From: Lachnospiraceae bacterium
GTDB lineage: Bacteria; Bacillota; Clostridia; Lachnospirales; Lachnospiraceae
NCBI GenBank assembly: GCA_017465845.1
Contig: JAFTVH010000008.1
Coordinates: 1 to 41,727 of the forward strand
Direction: 5' to 3'
DNA length: 41,727 bases
The position numbers were made by a program, and so were the translations under genes. Positions 9,300 to 17,622 of the stretch are shown here, piece by piece (the first letter of the stretch is position 1; the number at the start of each line of letters is the position of its first letter). The notes below the pieces were generated by a model. It was not told the origin of the DNA. It ran no database searches and saw only the letters and a program-made list of their open reading frames with translations.

Positions 9300-12200
9300 A
9301 TGAACAGAAAAAAATTGAGACAGGAGAAACCGCAGACTTTGAAAAAGAAATTGATGGCTTCTCTTGCAATGCTTTTGATCTCCACCATCATGATGTCTAC
9401 GACCACCTTCGCCTGGTTCGTTCTGTCTACGGCACCGGAAGTAACCGGTATCGAGACTCAGGTGGGTGCTAACGGAAGTTTGGAGATCGCACTGTTAAAT
9501 ACAGAGACTCATGCGAATATGTCTACGATTCGTGCAGGTCTGGGCGGAGGTTCTCTGCAGGAGAATCGTATTACCGCCAATAATGTTTGGGGTAACTTAA
9601 TCGATTTGGGTTATACCGAATATGGTTTGGGAGAGCTGACTTTGCTTCCGGCACGTCTGTATGCTACTGATAATGGTGGTAGCTACAGTGTTGACTTGAA
9701 TAAGATGTTGGCAGTTCCTACATATGGTTATGACGGACGTATTATTGAATTGAATGCCGACACAGCATCAGCTGTTTATCAGGAGACAGGTTTCTTGTAC
9801 TCCGGTGCACAGGATTACGGTGTACGTGCTATCGGTATTAACGATGCATTGAGCCCACAGGGTAGTGCACTGAGCTCAGCGAAAACTAATATCACTACAT
9901 GGACTAAGAGTGCTAAGTCCGGTGCTCAGGCAGCGCTGAATAAGAATATGGATGGTTTGTTTGAGATCATTATTGTGCATGGTACAGCAGGTAATTCAGA
10001 AGCTTACAATGACACGCATAAGGCAACCGTAGAAGCTTTTCTGACAGACTTGGATACTGTTTTGGGTTATATAGATGGATCTCTTCGTCAGGGGCTTGTA
10101 GCTTATGCAGCTTCTACCATTGGCGAGGAAGATCTCTTTGTGGTTGCACGTGACAAGATATTGGATACAACAAAACCTTTATCCGGTTTGTTAAGCGAAG
10201 TGGACAATGTGCCTGTAGAGTTTGCTGAGTGGGTTGATAAGCTGGAAACCATGCAGAACAAGCATGGTCTGGCAATAGCCGATTGTGCGGAAATGAATGA
10301 CAATGATTATACATGGGATGAAATCAAAGGTGTATTGGCTAATATTTTGAACATGGATAAGCTTTTAATCAACGGAAAAACTCTTAGTCAGATAACAGAT
10401 CCAATGGAATTGTTAGGTGGTGTGATTGAAATGACTTTGGCACCTGGTTCTGGTTTGTTTTCAGATATAGCGGATTTTACTGATAATTATACTGCTTCGG
10501 CTCAGGCGATGAGTCAGGACGTAGAAATGTCCACCGCAAGTACAGTAAAACCTGCTCACTTGGTGGCTTTGACCGCAGCAGTAAGTACCCTTTCTCCTGC
10601 TGACGGCGGAGAGAATGCTACAGCGCTTCCTTTGACTGCTACATATGGTTATGCCATCGACCTGGCATTCCGTTGTAATGCAGCTATGCCTGATCTGGTT
10701 CTGCAGACCAAGGGTGTACAGCGTGTCTACAGTGGCAGTGAAGACGGAGAGGGAACTGTTTCTGAATCCGGAAGTACACAGGGCGGCGGAAGCTACATGG
10801 AATTCACCTCCAAAGATGATAACTTTACGCTGGAACAGCGTCTGGCTCTGATGGATGCCATTCGCGTTGGCTTTGTGGATGATCAGGGTATCATCCTTGG
10901 TATTGCTAAGCTGAACGTTACCAGTCGTGAAGTGGTGGATGAGGGTGTTGTAAAGGCTCCTCTGTACTTATATGATTATACTTTTGAACCTGACGAATTG
11001 ACCGGTGGTCTGATTCTGACCATGGGTGAACGTAAGTTAACTGACAACCAGATCACTGAACTGGAACAGAACGTGGCTAAGGCTGTGACTGCTGTGGTAT
11101 GGTTGGATGGTGATATTGTAGATAATACTATGGTTTCTGCTACAGAAGCTACCTCTTTAGACGGTGTTCTGAATCTGCAGTTTGCTACCAGTGCTGAGCT
11201 GATCCCTGCGTTGGATAAAACAGCGCGTGAATACACTGCTGATAAGAGTGGTCTGGAAGAAGCCTTGTTAGCTGCAGGTGAACTTGTAGATCTTGGACAG
11301 GGCAACTACACCAATGTAAGCTGGGATGCATTTATGGCGGCATATCGTCGTGCAGAAAGTGTAAGCAACAACCCCAGCGCAAGCCACATTGAGATCCGCA
11401 ATGCGGTGGATGCTCTGAGTGAAGCAATCTATCTGGTTCCTGTTTCTACCGATGCACTGACTGAGAAGACAGCACAAATTCGTCAGATCATGGGAGAAGT
11501 AGAAGGCGTGATCGGTGCTTATGTATACGATTATGATTATGAGAATAGGGGTTACGTTGCTGAATATGAAGAGCAAACCGGTACAGTACCTAATCAGGTT
11601 GGAACTCTCAACAGTGTAAACAATGAGCTGAACAAGAAGGATGAAGGCAATAATATCTTTACTGCTGTTTACACCGATGAAAGCTGGAACGCTCTGGCAG
11701 ATGCATTATATCAGGCTGAAGCAGTTGCTATGAATAGCAATGCTACGGATGATCAGATTAACTCTGCATTAACTGTACTGACAGAAGCTGAAAATGCTCT
11801 GGAATTTGCAATTTACTATATTCCTTACGAATACAATGGTTCACTCTTCTACATGGCTAAGAGTGAAACGGAAGCAGAAGATACCTACGGCAGATGGTAT
11901 GATGCCAACTTTAAACGTATTTTTGCAGACGTTACCATCCTGAAGCTGGATGCATATGCAGCGCCTGCTACTATCGCTCAGATCAGTCAGGATACATATG
12001 TTTCCAATGATCCTGACGGTGTATATGAATGGGAATATATCACTCCGGATATTACTTTCTTAAGCGAAGTATTCCCTGAACTGCGTGATGTGGAAGTAAA
12101 GGGTGTACATTGGAATGCCATTGATACAGAGCTCTTCTCAGAGATGATGAGCAGCAGCCAATACAGTAGACTTAATGCCCTGCTGGACAGACTGGCTTCT

Positions 12201-12872
12201 GATGAATTCAAGGATGTGGATACCAGTTCTGCAAATGCAGCCAAGACTGCAGCAGAAGCAGCAAAAGCTCAATATGATGCATATTATGATTCGGATCCGG
12301 AGACTAATCCGGCTGAGCCTACCGCTGCAATGGCAAGATCTGCAATCAATGATCTGGATAATGCGATCAAGGCACTTGGTGCAAAGGGTGATTCTACCGT
12401 ACAGAAGATTCCGGGATTCTTCGATTCCAGCGAATTTGTATATACAGTAGAATATCCGGGAATTAAGTTAAGACTTACCGATAAGAGTGGTACAACCACT
12501 TTAGGTGCAACTATTTTGACCAAGGACGGCGTTGTGCTTAGCGTTTCTAAGACAATCGGTATCTGCGATGAGGCTGATGGTGTAGAGATTTTAGATGAAT
12601 CTTCACAGGCTATAAATTCTCTTGCTCTCAAGGTTGGAGAAACAGAAAATGTTTCGGCAGCACTTCGCTATAGTCTTGGTTCATATACCAGTGAACCTAT
12701 TGAAAAGTACACATGGGCTTCTGAGGACACGACATGTGCTACTGTATCCGGTGGCGAGAATGCTACTGTTGAGGCTGTAGCTGCAGGAGATACAGTGATC
12801 AAACTGGCGGTGACCACTGTTTGCGGAAACTCATACACCGTAGATTTACCGGTAACTGTTACTGTTGAATAA
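9300..12872 (+). CDS. SipW-signal surface protein with FIVAR-like and Big_2-like C-terminal extension
   Basis: A 1190-residue protein. The N-terminal segment (about residues 19-38) ends in TTFAWF, followed by APEV and GANGSLEIALL. The core up to about residue 640 parallels the 623-residue paralogue, including YGVRAIG, YGYAIDLAFRCN, GGSYMEF, IRVGFV, VVWLDGD and LNLQFATSAELIP. After the core come helical FIVAR-like segments (around residues 645-715 and 770-840, with a further Ala-rich helical stretch near 965-1025). The final 85 residues or so look like a Big_2 bacterial Ig-like domain, with KVGETENVSAAL, WASEDTTCATVSG and AGDTVIKL. No LPXTG or C-terminal membrane helix is present. The start is supported by GGAGGA at 9285-9290. 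FIVAR domains occur in cell-wall and matrix-binding proteins; the role here is inferred as surface display. Confidence 0.92.
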   Translation: MNRKKLRQEKPQTLKKKLMASLAMLLISTIMMSTTTFAWFVLSTAPEVTGIETQVGANGSLEIALLNTETHANMSTIRAGLGGGSLQENRITANNVWGNLIDLGYTEYGLGELTLLPARLYATDNGGSYSVDLNKMLAVPTYGYDGRIIELNADTASAVYQETGFLYSGAQDYGVRAIGINDALSPQGSALSSAKTNITTWTKSAKSGAQAALNKNMDGLFEIIIVHGTAGNSEAYNDTHKATVEAFLTDLDTVLGYIDGSLRQGLVAYAASTIGEEDLFVVARDKILDTTKPLSGLLSEVDNVPVEFAEWVDKLETMQNKHGLAIADCAEMNDNDYTWDEIKGVLANILNMDKLLINGKTLSQITDPMELLGGVIEMTLAPGSGLFSDIADFTDNYTASAQAMSQDVEMSTASTVKPAHLVALTAAVSTLSPADGGENATALPLTATYGYAIDLAFRCNAAMPDLVLQTKGVQRVYSGSEDGEGTVSESGSTQGGGSYMEFTSKDDNFTLEQRLALMDAIRVGFVDDQGIILGIAKLNVTSREVVDEGVVKAPLYLYDYTFEPDELTGGLILTMGERKLTDNQITELEQNVAKAVTAVVWLDGDIVDNTMVSATEATSLDGVLNLQFATSAELIPALDKTAREYTADKSGLEEALLAAGELVDLGQGNYTNVSWDAFMAAYRRAESVSNNPSASHIEIRNAVDALSEAIYLVPVSTDALTEKTAQIRQIMGEVEGVIGAYVYDYDYENRGYVAEYEEQTGTVPNQVGTLNSVNNELNKKDEGNNIFTAVYTDESWNALADALYQAEAVAMNSNATDDQINSALTVLTEAENALEFAIYYIPYEYNGSLFYMAKSETEAEDTYGRWYDANFKRIFADVTILKLDAYAAPATIAQISQDTYVSNDPDGVYEWEYITPDITFLSEVFPELRDVEVKGVHWNAIDTELFSEMMSSSQYSRLNALLDRLASDEFKDVDTSSANAAKTAAEAAKAQYDAYYDSDPETNPAEPTAAMARSAINDLDNAIKALGAKGDSTVQKIPGFFDSSEFVYTVEYPGIKLRLTDKSGTTTLGATILTKDGVVLSVSKTIGICDEADGVEILDESSQAINSLALKVGETENVSAALRYSLGSYTSEPIEKYTWASEDTTCATVSGGENATVEAVAAGDTVIKLAVTTVCGNSYTVDLPVTVTVE

Positions 12873-12887
12873 ATTTTAATTAATAAA

Positions 12888-12913
12888 CGCCGCAGCTGTT
12901 TACAGCTGTGGCG
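12888..12913 (+). terminator. Hairpin after the 9300 gene, possible partial terminator
   Basis: CGCCGCAGCTG, loop TTTA, CAGCTGTGGCG: an 11-bp stem with one G-U pair, 15 bases after the stop codon. The following bases (TAAAATAATA) are AT-rich but not a clean T run, so it may attenuate transcription or protect the mRNA 3' end rather than fully terminate. Confidence 0.5.
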
Positions 12914-12946
12914 TAAAATAATACAAAAATATAAGGAACTATGAAT

Positions 12947-13426
12947 ATGAAATTTTCTCGTATATGGATATCACGAATATGGAGTGCATTTTCTTTGATG
13001 TTTGTCTGTATAATGCTGTTTTCGTCGAACGCTGCTGCGTCTTCCTATGCGGAGCATGAGGGGCTGCAGGTGATGGTGAAGATGGATCAGGAAACATACG
13101 AAGAGGGAGAAGAAATCACAGCTACCATTACCGTAGTCAATACCAATAGCCAGCCGGTTACCATCATCAATCTGGAGCAGCTGATCCCCGAAGGATATAT
13201 TCTGGCAGAGAATTCCCAGGTGGCAACGAAAAATGTGGAGATCAAACCTGGGCAGGAGATTAGTCTGCAGGTTACATTTGTAGGTGAGCCATCTCAGCCC
13301 ACAGAGAAAGGCGAAGGCGGCACTTTTTGGGATAAGCTTTTCTATGGAGAGACTTTGGGAATCCCCAATATTATTTTGGCTGTGATCGTTGTGATCTTTT
13401 TGATTGTATTTATGCTTTTAACTTAA
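12947..13426 (+). CDS. Small secreted Ig-like protein with C-terminal membrane helix
   Basis: About 159 residues. An N-terminal signal sequence (hydrophobic stretch ending near SSNAAAS) leads into one beta-sandwich domain with YEEGEEITATITVVNTNSQP, typical of CARDB/DUF11-like domains. A short linker follows, then a C-terminal membrane helix of about 20 residues ending in MLLT with almost no cytoplasmic tail. I prefer the second of two in-frame ATGs (12947) because AGGA at 12934-12937 is nine bases from it but only three from 12941. The size and topology suggest an anchor or accessory protein for the larger surface proteins; no specific family was recognised. Confidence 0.85.
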   Translation: MKFSRIWISRIWSAFSLMFVCIMLFSSNAAASSYAEHEGLQVMVKMDQETYEEGEEITATITVVNTNSQPVTIINLEQLIPEGYILAENSQVATKNVEIKPGQEISLQVTFVGEPSQPTEKGEGGTFWDKLFYGETLGIPNIILAVIVVIFLIVFMLLT

Positions 13427-13431
13427 AGTGA

Positions 13432-13460
13432 TTGCATTTCCTCATTTTATGGTCTATAAT
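13432..13460 (+). promoter_or_regulatory. Promoter of the Cys-repeat protein gene
   Basis: TTGCAT (13432-13437), a 17-base spacer, and a perfect TATAAT (13455-13460), just after the preceding stop codon. The predicted start of transcription is near 13467, giving a leader of about 80 bases before the ATG at 13548. It shows that the following gene can be transcribed independently. Confidence 0.7.
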
Positions 13461-13477
13461 AAAAATGGTATATTAGG

Positions 13478-13493
13478 CGTAGCATATGCTGCG
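13478..13493. promoter_or_regulatory. Palindrome at the transcription start, possible operator
   Basis: CGTAGCATATGCTGCG is a 16-bp palindrome with one non-matching pair and a perfect AGCATATGCT core, about ten bases after the predicted transcription start. Its place suits a repressor site or a short leader hairpin; no known operator consensus was recognised. Confidence 0.3.
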
Positions 13494-13547
13494 TTATATA
13501 TGAGTGTATTGCATATATTGTGCTTTCTATATAAGGAGGAACAAGTC

Positions 13548-16500
13548 ATGAAAAGGAGTCTGAAAACGTTATTGCTGATGCTGGCGATGCTGTTGAGTAT
13601 CAGTCTTAGCGTCAGTGCGAAGAGTAAAGAAACATATTTTGAAGAGGATGGAGTGCAGTATTGTTGGTTGAGAGGCAACAGTACAGAAGAACCCGATCCC
13701 ATACCGGGTTATAGATGGATTAAGGTATATAAAGCAGATGGCAAGCCTGTTACACAATTAGGAGATTGTGATGAACATCCGAACAATGAAGGCTGTGACT
13801 TATTCTGTGCACAGCTTAGGCTGGAATATAAATATCAGCTGGTGACAAAAGAGGTTATGCTGATAGAAGCTACAAATGAAGAAGGCTATGCTATGATCGG
13901 TACAGAGTTCGTCTTATTGAAGCATCAGATAAAAACAAATGAGGATGGAAGCTATGATCTGGATGAGAATGGACAACTGCAGTACAATAATTCTGTGGTG
14001 ATTGGCAAGGGTACTGTTGAAAAAGATGGCTACGCAAGAATGCGTCTGAATGAGGACAGACTGGATCTGACAGAAGAACACATCCAGCTGGTGTTAGCAC
14101 AGGTTCTGCCGGATGAACAGCTTGATACCTATGTGGCGGTGCAGAAAAAGTGGTTTGTCAATCTTGTTTTACAAGAGGGCATATATGAGGTATACAGTGT
14201 AAAGGATGCCCCTTATGATGACAAGATTAAGGATCCGGCTGAGTTGAAGGATCATGGTTTCGGCGAATTGGAGCCAGCGGATACGGATGAATTCAATTAC
14301 ACCAATCAGGTCTTGAAAACCCGAAATTACTATAGGGTAGGAGATATTATTGTGAATATCTCCGTGGAAGGTTTTGAGGGAGAGATTCCTTCCCGTGTGA
14401 GAACCAATATCACCATAACCGGTCCGGAGGATTACAGTAAGAGACTTAGAGGCAGTGAAACATTGAAAGATATGCGTATGGGTGAATATACCATATCATG
14501 TTCTAATCCGGTAACTGTAGAGAATTATATTGCGGAGAAGCCTGTGGTCACTGTGCAGAGTCCGATGAATGCAGATCCGGTTGAATTGACAGAAGATGTA
14601 AAATCAGTGTTGCTTAATAGGGATCATGTCAATGCTAAGATTAACATAACCTATACATACATAGCGCAGCACGTTCATAAGTATGATGAAGGCGTGGAGA
14701 CAGAACCTACCTGTACAGAGGAAGGATATACCACTTACAAATGTATGGATCCGGAGTGCGGTCATACATACAGGGATAATTATGTAGAGCCCTATGGTCA
14801 TTTTTATAAAGAAGAGTACCATGAGAGATCTTGTATTGTGGATGGTGGTATGGTGTACACATGTCTCTACTGTGGCTATTCGTACAGCGAGGTTGAAGAA
14901 CCGGCTACCGGTCATAAGTATGATGACGATGATAAAAAGGTAACGAAACCTACATGTACAGAGCAGGGCTATACCACATACACTTGTGAGGTTTGTGGAT
15001 TTAGCTATAGAGATGATTATGTAGAAGCTCTTGAACATAGATTTGTGGATATCGAACCTTTGGAGCCTACATGTACAGAACCCGGCTATAATGTTCAGAA
15101 ATGTCTCAAGTGTGACGAGGAATTGAAGGAACCAACAGAACCGGCTTATGGTCACAACTATGACAACGATGATAAAATGGTGACAGCACCTACCTGTACG
15201 GAGAAGGGATATACCACTTTCATTTGTTCGAATGAAGGATGTGGTTATTCCTACAAAGGAGAGGAAGTGGAGGCAACCGGACATAGTTACACCAGCAAGG
15301 TTATTGAACCTACGACAGAGAGAGAAGGCTATACACTTCATACCTGTTCTGTATGTAATGATACCTATACAGACAACCATAAGGACAAACTCACAAACAA
15401 TTCTAACGATGTTGGTAATTCGGATAGTGACGATTCGTCAGCAGAGCAGGCTCCGACAGCAACGCCGGCTCCGGCAGTTACATCGGCACCAAGTGTAAGT
15501 ACCAGTGAGCCTGTCACCTTGATTGTGAAATCGGTTGATGATATGGGGAATCCATTAAATGGTACAACGGTTGCCCTTTACAATGGTCGCAGTCAGTTAC
15601 ATTCATGGTCTTGCACCTATGATAATGTAGCTGTGTTAGATAATCTGGGAGATTATGTCAAAGAGGGTGAGACCGTTTCCTTGACATTGGTTCAGACAAA
15701 AACTCCCAATGGTTATGATGTTTCTGAGGATAGCTTTACTGTAAAACTGAATAAACGAAACGGGAAAGTAGCCATTGATGTAAAAAAAGATACCGGATTA
15801 TTTGGTGGCAGTGTTTCAAAGAGTAATGATGGCAAGTCCATTGTTACCTTTAGTAGCAACAGACAGGTGGCTCATGTAGGCGTTTGCTGTAATGTAGCAG
15901 TGGAATTTAATCAAAATTGTCAGGTAGATGAAACTCTTATAGAGGAATATCAGAATCAGACTTATGAATTTGTTTTAAAATGGATGGATTCACAGGGCAA
16001 AGAGCAAAATGAAAAGGTACGGTTGTCTCATGGAGAAGTAGCTCTGATGGAAGCTCAGCTTCCTTTGGGGGCAGAGTATGAGATTACATGCGTGGATGCA
16101 GAAGGCAATCCGATTGCAGGGTTTTCTGAAAATTCATCCGGCACCATTTCATCCATACAAGTAGAAGAGAATCTGGTAGTAGAGGCCAATCTGAAATATA
16201 CCGTTAAAATGGGGGATGATCTGAGGCTGAAGATGATTGTTTTGGATGAATCCGGAAAACCTCTGGAAGGAGCAAGCTTTGAACTGAAGGATCCGGAAGG
16301 AAAGAAGATTGGCAACTATTTCAGCCATAAGAACGGTGAATTCTATATTGAGGATACATTTAATGTGACAGGTGATTATCTCTTGACACAGATTGCAGCA
16401 CCTGAAGGCTATGAACCTATAAAAGGCGGAGCTCCTGTGATCGTGTCAAAGGTCTGTGTACCGGAGGCAGAGGCAGGAAATCAGGTTCTTGTACAGTCCA

Positions 16501-16799
16501 TGGCAGCCAAGATTGCACATCAGGCTGTGTCACAGGAAGAGGACGGTACCTTCCGAATTAAAAATGCAACTGTAGATGCTGTAGAAGCCGGATCTTCAAA
16601 TGGAAAAGGATTGGGTCTGAAAGGAATCCTGGGTATCGTTGCGGCAGTTGTTGTGCTTATCGGCGGCAGTGTAACAGCCTTTATTGTGGATAGAAAAATA
16701 AAAAATAAATTCGCCGGAGAAGACGATGAGTTTGAAGATGCTGCAGACAGTGAAGATGCTTCAGGCTCGGAGGAAGCTTTGGAAGGTAAGGAAGAATAG
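13548..16799 (+). CDS. Surface protein with Cys-rich tandem repeats, Cna-B/SpaA-like domains and membrane anchor
   Basis: A 1083-residue protein when started at 13548, which has AAGGAGGA at 13533-13540; the frame is open further upstream but without a site. A signal peptide (about residues 1-24, ending VSA) is followed by a folded N-terminal region with a Cna-B-like look. Then come six repeats of roughly 40 residues (about 375-615) of the pattern PTCTExGYTTYxC..CGxSY...GH, a Pro/Thr/Ala linker, a Cna-B-like domain (about 656-730) and a SpaA-like domain (about 890-965, with PLEGASFELKD and APEGYEP). A membrane helix lies near residues 1020-1045, followed by a tail of about 35 mostly acidic residues. 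No LPXTG is present. SpaA/Cna-B domains usually act as rigid stalks in adhesins. The C..C pairs could bind metal or form disulphides. Confidence 0.9.
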   Translation: MKRSLKTLLLMLAMLLSISLSVSAKSKETYFEEDGVQYCWLRGNSTEEPDPIPGYRWIKVYKADGKPVTQLGDCDEHPNNEGCDLFCAQLRLEYKYQLVTKEVMLIEATNEEGYAMIGTEFVLLKHQIKTNEDGSYDLDENGQLQYNNSVVIGKGTVEKDGYARMRLNEDRLDLTEEHIQLVLAQVLPDEQLDTYVAVQKKWFVNLVLQEGIYEVYSVKDAPYDDKIKDPAELKDHGFGELEPADTDEFNYTNQVLKTRNYYRVGDIIVNISVEGFEGEIPSRVRTNITITGPEDYSKRLRGSETLKDMRMGEYTISCSNPVTVENYIAEKPVVTVQSPMNADPVELTEDVKSVLLNRDHVNAKINITYTYIAQHVHKYDEGVETEPTCTEEGYTTYKCMDPECGHTYRDNYVEPYGHFYKEEYHERSCIVDGGMVYTCLYCGYSYSEVEEPATGHKYDDDDKKVTKPTCTEQGYTTYTCEVCGFSYRDDYVEALEHRFVDIEPLEPTCTEPGYNVQKCLKCDEELKEPTEPAYGHNYDNDDKMVTAPTCTEKGYTTFICSNEGCGYSYKGEEVEATGHSYTSKVIEPTTEREGYTLHTCSVCNDTYTDNHKDKLTNNSNDVGNSDSDDSSAEQAPTATPAPAVTSAPSVSTSEPVTLIVKSVDDMGNPLNGTTVALYNGRSQLHSWSCTYDNVAVLDNLGDYVKEGETVSLTLVQTKTPNGYDVSEDSFTVKLNKRNGKVAIDVKKDTGLFGGSVSKSNDGKSIVTFSSNRQVAHVGVCCNVAVEFNQNCQVDETLIEEYQNQTYEFVLKWMDSQGKEQNEKVRLSHGEVALMEAQLPLGAEYEITCVDAEGNPIAGFSENSSGTISSIQVEENLVVEANLKYTVKMGDDLRLKMIVLDESGKPLEGASFELKDPEGKKIGNYFSHKNGEFYIEDTFNVTGDYLLTQIAAPEGYEPIKGGAPVIVSKVCVPEAEAGNQVLVQSMAAKIAHQAVSQEEDGTFRIKNATVDAVEAGSSNGKGLGLKGILGIVAAVVVLIGGSVTAFIVDRKIKNKFAGEDDEFEDAADSEDASGSEEALEGKEE
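14670..15392 (+). repeat. Six Cys-rich tandem repeats inside the 13548 gene
   Basis: Period of about 120 bases. Each unit carries PTC (or a variant), GYTTY or a variant, a C..C or C....C pair, and a closing GH. The second unit replaces PTC with RSC and the sixth replaces it with PTT, so the edges are degenerate. The repeats encode an extended or metal-binding module of the surface protein. Confidence 0.85.
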
Positions 16800-16811
16800 G
16801 GAGAAGAAGAT

Positions 16812-17447
16812 ATGCAGAAAAAAAACATTCTATGGATTGTTGTGTTGGTTGTAGCCATTGTGATGTTTTGTATTATCCTCTTTGTTATACCCGATGGGCA
16901 GAGCAATGGGATAGAAATGGCTCTGCAATCTTCAGCAGTTTCAGTAGAGTCTGTGGAAAATTCCACAGACTCTGCTGACTTGGAGGGCATTTACAAAGAA
17001 GGAGAATTTATATTTACCGCAGTGCAGGTCAGAGAACGTTTTGGATCCACTTTGCCGGAGGGATATCTTTTTGCTGATACGCCGGTTGCCAATCCTGCGC
17101 AGAATGATAAATTGCAGTTGGATATACTGGATACAACCGGAATGTCTACGGATATAGCGTTATTATTTAATGTGAAGGAAGCGGATCTGGTGTTCAATCA
17201 AATCGCTCTCGTAATAAAGGAAGGCGGATATAAAGAGGATGTCACGGCCATACTGGAATGGTATCTGGAAACGTTTGCTGACAGTTTTGAAGATAAGGAG
17301 AGGGCTTCTATCAACAAAGAGTATCTGGATATGTTTGAAAACAGGAAAGAAGAGTACAGTGTGTATTCAACAGATGCCCAGTCGGTAATGATGAATTTCA
17401 TGGCGGAGGAGTCCGGCAAGTATTATTATGTGATCATTTCGATTTAG
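16812..17447 (+). CDS. Small membrane-anchored protein of unknown function
   Basis: A 211-residue protein, 12 bases after the preceding stop, with a GGGAGAAGAAG purine-rich site. Residues about 6-26 form one hydrophobic signal-anchor. A short Ser/Glu-rich linker follows, then an extracellular domain of about 155 residues mixing strands and an amphipathic helical region (around residues 140-180). No catalytic motif or family was recognised. The tight spacing indicates co-transcription with the Cys-repeat protein, so it is probably an accessory to that surface protein. Confidence 0.85.
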   Translation: MQKKNILWIVVLVVAIVMFCIILFVIPDGQSNGIEMALQSSAVSVESVENSTDSADLEGIYKEGEFIFTAVQVRERFGSTLPEGYLFADTPVANPAQNDKLQLDILDTTGMSTDIALLFNVKEADLVFNQIALVIKEGGYKEDVTAILEWYLETFADSFEDKERASINKEYLDMFENRKEEYSVYSTDAQSVMMNFMAEESGKYYYVIISI

Positions 17448-17513
17448 TAAATTTATGGGCATTAATATACAAAAACGTAGATGAAAGTACAAATTATTTC
17501 GTGATAGAAATGC

Positions 17514-17542
17514 TTGCAAACCTTGCCAAAAGGTGGTAAACT
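17514..17542 (+). promoter_or_regulatory. Possible promoter of the giant secreted protein gene
   Basis: TTGCAA (17514-17519), a 17-base spacer, and TAAACT (17537-17542), about 80 bases before the ATG at 17623. The match is moderate. The 175-base gap between genes makes a promoter here likely, though the exact boxes are uncertain. Confidence 0.4.
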
Positions 17543-17622
17543 TTATATTGAAGAATTATGGTGTTATATTATGCCAAATTATAGTTTTCATTGGACAAAA
17601 AAAGAAAGGGAGAGTTAGTACA

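Noticed and set aside
14604-15380. Minus-strand ORF (258 codons) opposite the Cys-repeat region
   Set aside because: It is the antisense shadow of the tandem repeats; its apparent periodicity comes from the plus-strand gene.
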